Source of the DNA: Candidatus Scybalocola faecigallinarum
Lineage (GTDB): Bacteria > Bacillota > Clostridia > Lachnospirales > Lachnospiraceae
Direction of reading: 5' to 3'
Length of the DNA stretch: 64,000 bases
NCBI GenBank assembly: GCA_018711005.1
Contig: DVIT01000037.1
Location: 1-64,000, forward strand
The position numbers and the translations under genes are program-made. Positions 1-7,580 of the stretch are shown in pieces. The first letter of the stretch is position 1. The number at the start of each line of letters is the position of its first letter. A model generated the notes under the pieces. The model was not told the origin of the DNA and did no database searches. It saw only the letters and a program-made list of their open reading frames with translations.

Positions 1-127
1 ATCGTGAAACACTTGAATAATCCAGTCATCCAGACAAGAAAGTAGCAAATGAAGCACCGTATTGTACAGAAATCAGATTTATACTGAGGTAATATTTAAA
101 ATTTGTGTCCAGTTTTTGTTGACTAGT

Positions 128-305
128 GCACGATTTGGTCTCACAATACCCTCAAATAAAAGAAAACGCCGTTTTTAACCGAAGTTGATAAGAAAATCCT
201 ACCCCCATATACGCAAAAATTCCATTTTTGACCGAACTGGGTCCAAAATCAGCCCGGTGCTGCGCTAAAAACCACTCCCAATCCAAAACAAAATCCCCAA
301 ACTTG
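128..305 (+). repeat. Left copy of a ~54-bp-period repeat element, inverted relative to 7155-7440
   Basis: 'gatttggtctcacaataccctcaaataaaagaaaacgccgtttttaaccgaagt...cctacccccatatacgcaaaaattccatttttgaccgaactggg' is a near match to the reverse complement of 7170-7335. Confidence 0.85.
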
Positions 306-515
306 AGGAAGAACCACCTGCTTGCTAAGGGGACTTTCTCTAACCCGGCCATGGGGCGGGTTGCTGTGATTTGCAGCTTTACTGTCTCATGGGAATGTGC
401 TAATATTTAGGTACACCCAAATGGCTTGTATTACGGTTATTTCATCGAAAACTTCAAATAGATCCGTAGATTTTCAGGCAGCGCGGTTACAGGGTTCTCA
501 GAAATAAATAAGCAG

Positions 516-1406
516 GTGAATAACATTATGGATATTAACTATGAACTTTATAAAGTCTTTTATTATGTTGCCAAGACACTTAGCTTTTCCGAGGCGTCAA
601 AACAGCTTTATATCTCCCAGTCAGCGGTAAGCCAGTCCATTAAGTCTCTGGAAACAAAGCTGAACCAGCATCTTTTTATCCGCAGCACAAAAAAGGTTAA
701 GCTGACACCGGAAGGGGAAATGCTTTTTAAACATGTAGAGCCGGCGGTAAATCTTATTATCCGGGGAGAAAACCAGATTCTGGACGCCAACACTTTAAAC
801 GGCGGCCAGCTGCGCATTGGGGCCAGCGATACTATTTGCCGATATTTCCTGATCCCATACCTGGAGGAGTTTCATGCCCATTTCCCAAATGTACACATTA
901 AGGTCACCAATCAGACCAGCGCCCGCTGCGTCGATTTGCTGGATAATGGCCAGGTCGATCTGATCGTTGCCAATTATCCCAATCCCCGGATGAATACCGT
1001 ATCCAATGTGCGCCAAGTCAAGGAATTTAAAGATATTTTTATTGCCAATTCCCATCATTTTTCTTATCTGAAGGATAAGACGCTGCGGCTGGAGGAGCTT
1101 TTGGCCTACCCCATCCTTATGCTGGATAAGCAGAGCATGACAAGTGAATTTCTCCACAGCCTGTTTCAGCAAAAACAGCTGGATCTGGTGCCTGAAATCG
1201 AACTGTCCAGCAACGACCTGCTCATTGATCTGGCCCGGATCGGTCTTGGCATTGCCTTTGTCCCGGATTTTTGCCTTCCGGAAAATGATCCGGATCTTTT
1301 CTGCATCCAGACAACGGATATTCTTCCGTCAAGACATATTGTTGTGGGCTATAACGACCAGGTGCCTATTTCAGAGGCTGCCAAATATTTTATTGAAAGC
1401 TTATAA
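516..1406 (+). CDS. LysR family transcriptional regulator
   Basis: N-terminal HTH 'YYVAKTLSFSEASKQLYISQSAVSQSIKSLETKLNQHLFIR' typical of LysR, followed by an effector-binding domain. Confidence 0.95.
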   Translation: MNNIMDINYELYKVFYYVAKTLSFSEASKQLYISQSAVSQSIKSLETKLNQHLFIRSTKKVKLTPEGEMLFKHVEPAVNLIIRGENQILDANTLNGGQLRIGASDTICRYFLIPYLEEFHAHFPNVHIKVTNQTSARCVDLLDNGQVDLIVANYPNPRMNTVSNVRQVKEFKDIFIANSHHFSYLKDKTLRLEELLAYPILMLDKQSMTSEFLHSLFQQKQLDLVPEIELSSNDLLIDLARIGLGIAFVPDFCLPENDPDLFCIQTTDILPSRHIVVGYNDQVPISEAAKYFIESL

Positions 1407-1466
1407 ACGCCTGAGATAGGACCGGATCCTGTCCACTTCCGGCAGGCAGCTGCCTGCCGGGCGCAC

Positions 1467-1515
1467 AAAAAAACCCCGCTGCCGGACAGTTTCCTGTCAA
1501 AGCAGCGGGGTTTTC
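1467..1515. terminator. Bidirectional intrinsic terminator between convergent LysR and oxidoreductase genes
   Basis: Stem aaaaccccgctgc...gcagcggggtttt with A/T runs on both sides. Confidence 0.85.
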
Positions 1516-1523
1516 TATTCACC

Positions 1524-2069
1524 TTATCTCTGTGATCTTCCGATCTCAAGACCTTTTTCAAAGGCAGCCTTGTTTAACGGCAGGAGCTTTGGCTTTTTGC
1601 CAAGCTTATGCTCAATGGTATTCCATACGATCTCAGGGGCAAGAACCTCTGTGTAGCCAATGTATACGCCAAGCATGATCACGTTTAATACTTTGGCATT
1701 GCCCATTTCAAGAGCCAGCTCTGTCACTGGAGCTTTAACAACCTTAACATCATCCCTTGGAATGTCATCGCTGACAATGGAGCTGTTGATAAACAGTGTT
1801 CCGCCTGGTTTTAAAACATTGATGAATTTATTTAATGAAGGACCATTCATAACAATAAGATCATCCATAACATCGCCCACCGGGCTTCCTACCATACCGT
1901 CGGAAATAACCACATAGCAGTTGGCTGTACCGCCCCGCTGCTCGGCGCCATAGGATGGGAAAAATGTAACGCTCTTATCTGTAGAATCGCATGTGGCGCT
2001 GGCGAGGAATTTACCAAGCGTCATAACGCCCTGACCGCCGAAACCGGCAACAAGTAAATTTGTCTCCAT
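1524..2069 (-). CDS. 2-oxoacid:acceptor oxidoreductase gamma subunit
   Basis: 'LLVAGFGGQGVMTLGKFLA' and 'SYGAEQRGGTANCYVVIS' are gamma-subunit signatures; adjacent beta and alpha subunits. Confidence 0.93.
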   Translation of the reverse strand: METNLLVAGFGGQGVMTLGKFLASATCDSTDKSVTFFPSYGAEQRGGTANCYVVISDGMVGSPVGDVMDDLIVMNGPSLNKFINVLKPGGTLFINSSIVSDDIPRDDVKVVKAPVTELALEMGNAKVLNVIMLGVYIGYTEVLAPEIVWNTIEHKLGKKPKLLPLNKAAFEKGLEIGRSQR

Positions 2070-2083
2070 AGTATTTCCTCCTC

Positions 2084-2830
2084 CTATTTATCTCTGATAA
2101 CGCCCAGAGGGAATTCCGGAAGCATCTTCTGCTCAATATAATCAAGAGCATCCAGAGGATCCAGTCCCCAGTTTGTCGGACAGCTTGTTACGATCTCCAC
2201 CATAGAGAAGCCTTTACCGTCGATCTGATTCTGGAAAGCTTTCTTAATGGCATTTTTTGTCTTAATAACATTGGCCGGTGTATTGCAGCTTGTACGCACC
2301 AGGTATGCAGGCGCTGTCAGCTGATTTAAGATCTCGCACATATGCATGGGATAGCCGTGTTCCTCAGCAATACGTCCCTTAGGCGCTGTGGAAGCTTTCA
2401 TGCCAATAAGGGTTGTTGGAGCCATCTGGCCGCCGGTCATGCCGTAAATACCGTTATTAATGAAAATAACTGTAATATTTTCGCCGCGGTTCGCCGCAGA
2501 TATAGATTCTGCAAGGCCGATAGAAGCAAAGTCGCCATCACCCTGATATGTAAATACTAAGGAATCCGGATTGGTACGCTTAATTCCTGTAGCAACCGCG
2601 CAAGCACGGCCATGGGGAGCGGTTGTGTTATCATAAGTAATATATTCCATATGCAGGCCGCAGCATCCAATACCAAGGACGCATGTCGCTTTATCAAATA
2701 AGTTCATTTCTTCCAGAACTTCACCGATCAATTTAATTACCGTGCTGTGCATACAGCCGGGGCAGAATCCGTCAACCATATCGTCGCGGATACCTTTTGT
2801 ACGGGCATAGATTTTTTCCATCTGACGCAT
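2084..2830 (-). CDS. 2-oxoacid:ferredoxin oxidoreductase beta (TPP-binding) subunit
   Basis: 'GDGDFASIGLAESISAANRGENITVIFINNGIYGMTGGQMAPTT' TPP-binding signature. Confidence 0.93.
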   Translation of the reverse strand: MRQMEKIYARTKGIRDDMVDGFCPGCMHSTVIKLIGEVLEEMNLFDKATCVLGIGCCGLHMEYITYDNTTAPHGRACAVATGIKRTNPDSLVFTYQGDGDFASIGLAESISAANRGENITVIFINNGIYGMTGGQMAPTTLIGMKASTAPKGRIAEEHGYPMHMCEILNQLTAPAYLVRTSCNTPANVIKTKNAIKKAFQNQIDGKGFSMVEIVTSCPTNWGLDPLDALDYIEQKMLPEFPLGVIRDK

Positions 2831-2835
2831 CCTCC

Positions 2836-3912
2836 TTATTCAAAAAGCTTTCTTGCTGCTTCAAGAACATCGCCGCGTTTGATCACATTACCGCCGGAGC
2901 ACAGGCAGGTTTCAATAGGACAGCGGTCCTTAACAGCCATTTTAACATCATAGATCAACTGAGCAGGAATAGACATTTCCACATCCAGGATTGCTTTGAC
3001 TTTGCTGTAGTCCAGCTTTTCAAAGGATTCGTACGGGAAAGGATGTACAGTGATCGGACGGATCAGACCGATCTTCTTGCCCTCTGCCCGGAGGATATCT
3101 ACAACAGACTTGGACACACGGGCAGAAATACCATAAGCAGCGATTACAACCTCTGCATCGTCTACCATATATTCTTCTACCTGAACATCCTCTTTTGCCC
3201 AACGCTCATACATTGCTGCAGCGTCCTCATTGGCTTTCTGCATATCTTCTGTTCTCCAGTGTCCGGGCTCGATCCAGGAACGCTGCTCGTCCAGGCTGTG
3301 TCCGATACATGCCCAGGACTTTTTGGATTCTTTAATGGCAGCCACTTCTTCATCAGACTTCATCTCCGGAAGAACAACCGGCTCCATCATAGTTCCGATC
3401 ACGCCGTCGCAAAGGATAAGGACAGGGTTTCTGTCTCTGTCTGCATAATCAAATGCATTGTAAGTCATATCTACAGCTTCCTGAACTGTGGAAGGTGCAA
3501 AAACAAGCATTTCAAAGCCGCCGTTTCCGGATGCTTTTGTTGCCTGGAAATAATCCATCTGAGCCGGCTGGATGGAACCTACGCCTGGGCCCCCGCGGGA
3601 TACGTTTGCATACACCATAGGAATACGGGCAGATGCACAATAGGAAATACCTTCGCTCTTTAATGCGATTCCCGGGCTGGAGGAGCTGGTCATAGAACGT
3701 GTGCCGGCGCTGGCAGCACCGTAAACCATGTTTACAGAAGCAACTTCGCTCTCACCCTGTACAAATGTACCGCCTACCTCAGGCAGTCTTCTGGAAAAAT
3801 ATTCCGGGATTTCATTTTGCGGTGTAATGGGATAACCGGCAAAGAACCGGCAGCCTGCTCTGACCGCAGCTTCAGCAATGGCTTCGCAGCCTTTCATAAA
3901 TACTCTTGCCAT
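2836..3912 (-). CDS. vorB: 2-oxoacid:ferredoxin oxidoreductase alpha subunit, VorB-like
   Basis: 'MKGCEAIAEAAVRAGCRFFAGYPITPQNEIPEY' N-terminus typical of VorB. Confidence 0.88.
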   Translation of the reverse strand: MARVFMKGCEAIAEAAVRAGCRFFAGYPITPQNEIPEYFSRRLPEVGGTFVQGESEVASVNMVYGAASAGTRSMTSSSSPGIALKSEGISYCASARIPMVYANVSRGGPGVGSIQPAQMDYFQATKASGNGGFEMLVFAPSTVQEAVDMTYNAFDYADRDRNPVLILCDGVIGTMMEPVVLPEMKSDEEVAAIKESKKSWACIGHSLDEQRSWIEPGHWRTEDMQKANEDAAAMYERWAKEDVQVEEYMVDDAEVVIAAYGISARVSKSVVDILRAEGKKIGLIRPITVHPFPYESFEKLDYSKVKAILDVEMSIPAQLIYDVKMAVKDRCPIETCLCSGGNVIKRGDVLEAARKLFE

Positions 3913-3930
3913 TTCTTGTTTTACCTCCTC

Positions 3931-4134
3931 TTATTTGTACACTTCAATCGCAGCATCCGGGCACATTCTTGCACACATGCAGCATCCGATACATGCCTCC
4001 AAATTTACAGGCACTACATACTCATAGCCTTTGGAGTTTACCTTATCCCCTACAGCAAGAACGCCTTTGGGACAAAACTTAATACAATAACCACAGCTTT
4101 TACAGCTCTCTGATCTAACTGTTACCTTTGCCAT
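3931..4134 (-). CDS. 2x[4Fe-4S] ferredoxin (delta subunit)
   Basis: Two CxxCxxCxxxC clusters: CKSCGYCIKFCP and CIGCCMCARMCP. Confidence 0.95.
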   Translation of the reverse strand: MAKVTVRSESCKSCGYCIKFCPKGVLAVGDKVNSKGYEYVVPVNLEACIGCCMCARMCPDAAIEVYK

Positions 4135-4162
4135 TTAGACCATGTCCTCCTCTCGGTTTGAT

Positions 4163-4891
4163 TTATTCTCCTATGCTTTGTCCGTCCTCATCCCCGGGGA
4201 CATTCACCCATGGATAGGTCAGATACAAATGGATAGGCATTAACGGCACTGCCGTTTTGTTCTTTACTTCTTCATAGAGATCTTCTTTCACGCACGCAAA
4301 ATCCAGAGGCTTATATGGACAGACCATTTCCTCCATCTTCCGGGCGCCTTCCAGAAATTCTTCTGCCGTTGTGCTGATGCCGGCATTGGGATTACTTACC
4401 ATATGCACATGCTCCAGACGGATATGGGATGTTCCAAGGATCATTCCCAGTGTGCCGTCAATATGATCAATATCTCCCGACCATGGACGAAAAGCATTCA
4501 GCACATAATAGACCATTGTGTTGTCTTTATTGATCTTTGGGGCATAGCCGCCAATGGCCCGGGCGCCAATATGATCGCCGCCCACATCCATGACCACATA
4601 GCAGTCATCATCCTTTAAATGGATATTTACGCCGCCCACCTGGACCGGAGCATCGTAAAACTGTTCCTCATGATGGAATCGGATGCCCAAAGCCTCAATA
4701 TCTGCAATCACATCTCTTGAGCGAAACAGGGGCTTGGTCATATCCATATCAAAGAAATGTACCGGCTTATCTCCCAGTTCTTTTAAATATCTGGCAAAAT
4801 TTATGGCAATCTCGCTTTTGCCGCTGCCAGCTTCACCGATAAAGACAAAATTTGTTTTATTGCCGATCAGTTCTTTTATTAATCCGCTCAT
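4163..4891 (-). CDS. P-loop ATP-binding protein
   Basis: Walker A 'IGEAGSGKSEIAI'; sits between the oxidoreductase and butyrate kinase genes. Confidence 0.75.
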   Translation of the reverse strand: MSGLIKELIGNKTNFVFIGEAGSGKSEIAINFARYLKELGDKPVHFFDMDMTKPLFRSRDVIADIEALGIRFHHEEQFYDAPVQVGGVNIHLKDDDCYVVMDVGGDHIGARAIGGYAPKINKDNTMVYYVLNAFRPWSGDIDHIDGTLGMILGTSHIRLEHVHMVSNPNAGISTTAEEFLEGARKMEEMVCPYKPLDFACVKEDLYEEVKNKTAVPLMPIHLYLTYPWVNVPGDEDGQSIGE

Positions 4892-5964
4892 TCATTCACC
4901 ACTTTAACAAATGTTTTCGCCTTTTCTTCGCCTCTGAGCACTCTCAGGCCGCCAAGAGCCAGGGATTCCATTTCATTTTCACCAGGGTAGATCACTACAG
5001 GAGCAATGAACTCAACCCGTTCTTTCACCATCTTTGTAAAGGTTTCAGAGTATGCAATACCGCCGGTAAGCACGATCGCTTCCACCTTGCCGTTGACAAC
5101 AGGGGCTTCCTTTGCAATATTTCTTGCCACATTCATTGCCATAGCCTCATAAATAAACTTGGCATGCTCATCCCCTTCATCGATCATCCGCTGAACATCT
5201 CTTGTATCATTGGTTCCAAGATGAGCTACAAGGCCGCCCTGGGACTTTACAAGCTTCATGGCAGATTTGTGGTCGTATTTGCCGCTGGACATCATATCGA
5301 TCACCTGGAACAACGGAAGACTTCCGGCACGCTCCGGAGCAAATGGGCCATCCTCGTCATTAATAATGTCTGCCACCTTGCCGTCATGATGAAGGCTTAC
5401 GGAAATACCGCCCCCAAGATGGACAACGATAAGGGTGCAGTCCTTGTATGCCTTGCCATGCTCCTTAGCATACTTCATGGCAGCAGCCCGCATGTTCAGG
5501 TTGTGGCCCATTCCTTTGCGGGTCATGGATGGGAGGCCGGTCACTTTAAGAATAGGCATCATCTCATCCACCGTTACACCGTCGTAAATATATGCCGGGA
5601 TATTTTCTTTGGAAGAAATGGCATAAGCGATCAGGGCGCCAAGATTCGACGCATGCTCATGCTGGGGCGCATAACGCAGCTGCCATACCATATCTTCATT
5701 GACTTCATAAGCGCCGGCCTCAATCGGCGGAAGCAATCCGCCTCTGGCAACAATGGCTGTCAGATCATCCACAGACACGCCATGCTTATTCATTGTTTCA
5801 ACTACAAGATCCTTACGGAACTCAAACTGATCCACCAGAGCGTCAAACTTGGCAAGATCCTCTGCGCTGTGAGGAATGCTTTCAACAAATAACGGCGACT
5901 CGCCATCATATACAGCAATCTTTGTGGATGTAGAGCCGGGATTGATGATCAATAACTTTTCCAT
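4888..5964 (-). CDS. buk: Butyrate kinase (acetokinase family)
   Basis: 'LLIINPGSTSTKIAVYDGE', 'VARGGLLPPIEAGAYEVN', 'LIVVHLGGGISVSLH'. Confidence 0.95.
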   Translation of the reverse strand: MEKLLIINPGSTSTKIAVYDGESPLFVESIPHSAEDLAKFDALVDQFEFRKDLVVETMNKHGVSVDDLTAIVARGGLLPPIEAGAYEVNEDMVWQLRYAPQHEHASNLGALIAYAISSKENIPAYIYDGVTVDEMMPILKVTGLPSMTRKGMGHNLNMRAAAMKYAKEHGKAYKDCTLIVVHLGGGISVSLHHDGKVADIINDEDGPFAPERAGSLPLFQVIDMMSSGKYDHKSAMKLVKSQGGLVAHLGTNDTRDVQRMIDEGDEHAKFIYEAMAMNVARNIAKEAPVVNGKVEAIVLTGGIAYSETFTKMVKERVEFIAPVVIYPGENEMESLALGGLRVLRGEEKAKTFVKVVNE

Positions 5965-5981
5965 GGTAAACCTCCCTGAAT

Positions 5982-6887
5982 TTATTTTGCTGCTGCTGCG
6001 GAAACAACGATGGACAGGTATTTTTCCTCAGCAGAAGATCCTCTGGATGTAAGAACAATGGGGCACTTGGCGCCTACAATAAAGCCGGCCATTTTTGCCT
6101 TGCATGTACATACCAGCATTTTACCCATAATATTTCCTGCATGGATGTTTGGTGCGATAAGCACATCCACATCTCCGGCTACCGGGCTGTGGAAACCTTT
6201 AAACTCTGCAATTTCTTTGTCCACGGCACAGTCATAGGAAATCGGTCCTTCAACAATACAATTTTTAATCTCGCCCCGCTGGTTCATTTCCTTCAATTCA
6301 TTAGCCTCTACGGTCTCAGGCATTTTAGGATTCAGCTTTTCCACGCAGGCCAGCACGCCTACCTTAGGACAATCATAGCCCATAGCGATCAATGTTTCTA
6401 CCGTATTATTGATAATGTCTTTTTTCTGTTCCAGTGTAGGATAAGTAACCATTCCGCCATCCACGGGAACAAGGATTTTATGATAGGTTGGAATCTCAAA
6501 CATGGTAAAATGTGACATGGTCCGTCCCTGTCCAAGGCCATGTTCTTTATTAACGACAGCTTTAAGGATAACAGCAGTATCCAGACGGCCCTTCATAAGG
6601 AAGTCTGCTTTGCCTTCTCTCACAAGCTGCACCGCATACTCTGCGGCATCCTTTACATCCGGATAATCAAAAATATGTTCCGGGGCTACAGTCTCGCCCA
6701 TCTCGCTCAGAATACGGTCGATCTCTGCTTTATCCCCTACAAGCAGCGGATCAACGATCCCTTCTTTTCTTGCATGCATCACTGCCTGAAGTGTATGCTC
6801 ATCTCCTGCTGCTGCAACCGCCATACGTTTTCTTGACGGATACCCTTTAACCTTTTCAATAAGCTGGTCGAAATTTGTAAATACCAT
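5982..6887 (-). CDS. ptb: Phosphate butyryltransferase (phosphotransacetylase family)
   Basis: Start chosen at MVFTNFDQ behind an AGGAG; family motifs 'ADFLMKGRLDTAVILKAV' and 'PNIHAGNIMGK'; next to buk. Confidence 0.92.
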   Translation of the reverse strand: MVFTNFDQLIEKVKGYPSRKRMAVAAAGDEHTLQAVMHARKEGIVDPLLVGDKAEIDRILSEMGETVAPEHIFDYPDVKDAAEYAVQLVREGKADFLMKGRLDTAVILKAVVNKEHGLGQGRTMSHFTMFEIPTYHKILVPVDGGMVTYPTLEQKKDIINNTVETLIAMGYDCPKVGVLACVEKLNPKMPETVEANELKEMNQRGEIKNCIVEGPISYDCAVDKEIAEFKGFHSPVAGDVDVLIAPNIHAGNIMGKMLVCTCKAKMAGFIVGAKCPIVLTSRGSSAEEKYLSIVVSAAAAK

Positions 6888-6900
6888 GATTCTTCTCCTT

Positions 6901-7006
6901 TCTTTGTTTATGTCCATACTTTTAAGGACATCTAGGTACACCCGGAGGGTGTTTCTTTGTTTATGCCCATGTTTCAAGGGCATACAGGTACACCTGACAG
7001 GTGTTT
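6901..7006 (-). repeat. Two ~53-nt tandem repeats, each with two small hairpins, in the ptb 5' leader
   Basis: 6901-6953 and 6954-7006 both read TCTTTGTTTATGYCCAT...AGGRCAT.YAGGTACACC...GGTGTTT. Confidence 0.85.
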
Positions 7007-7154
7007 GGGACTAAAATGTAAAGACAATTCTAAAACCGGGTCTTACGTTCTCTAAATCATGCATTATATATCTTGCAAGATTTTATGGTTTTATTATAAC
7101 ATACTTCCTTAATTTTTCAAGGGATATAGAGAATTTTTTTGATGAAATAAGCAG

Positions 7155-7440
7155 TATGAGTTTGGGTATTTTGTTTTGAAATGGGGATGGCCTTTGGCAA
7201 CACCGGGATGATTTTGAGCCCAGTTCGGTCAAAAATGGAATTTTTGCGTATATGGGGGTAGGATTTCCCGATCGACTTCGGTTAAAAACGATGTTTTCTC
7301 TTATTTTGAGGGTACTATGAGACCAAATCCTACGGTCAAAAACCACATTTTTCTCTTATTTGAGGGTATTGCAGGACTGAATTGTACGGTTAAAAATGAC
7401 GTTTTCTCTTATTTGGGGGTACTACGAGGCCAAATCGTAC
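7155..7440 (+). repeat. Right copy of the repeat element; includes four 53-54-bp tandem units
   Basis: Units 7227-7279, 7280-7333, 7334-7387 and 7388-7440 each begin GGTYAAAAA; the last three continue to TTTTCTCTTATTTKRGGGTA... Confidence 0.85.
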
Positions 7441-7529
7441 AGTCAAAAAACAGCAAAATCACAAATCAGACCGAAGTTGGAGCATTGGACTGAACATTCT
7501 GTTTGATCCATCCATAGTTCTTCTCAAAG

Positions 7530-7580
7530 AAAAACCTCCCGGAAGCTTTGGCAGACGCCATGACTTCCGGGAGGTTTTTA
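7530..7580 (-). terminator. Intrinsic terminator after the HelD-like gene
   Basis: Stem aaaaacctcccggaag...cttccgggaggttttta. Confidence 0.88.

Noticed and set aside
1-130. Possible 3' end of a transposase/IS element at the left edge (frame ending ...VKHLNNPVIQTRK*)
   Set aside because: Too short to identify; no inverted terminal repeat could be confirmed within the window.
152-410. Two short ORFs (66 and 60 aa) in the left repeat
   Set aside because: They lie entirely or largely in the dispersed repeat; the same sequence is read in a similar chance ORF at 7083-7346.
2797-3663. 288-aa plus-strand ORF opposite vorB
   Set aside because: Antisense to a strong VorB-like gene; no recognisable domain and no RBS context examined that would favour it.
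4852-5892. 346-aa plus-strand ORF opposite buk
   Set aside because: Mirror ORF antisense to clearly recognisable butyrate kinase; Cys/His-rich composition without any family signature.
7227-7440. CRISPR-like array
   Set aside because: The 53-54-bp units abut directly with no spacers and diverge in sequence; this is a tandem repeat, not a CRISPR.
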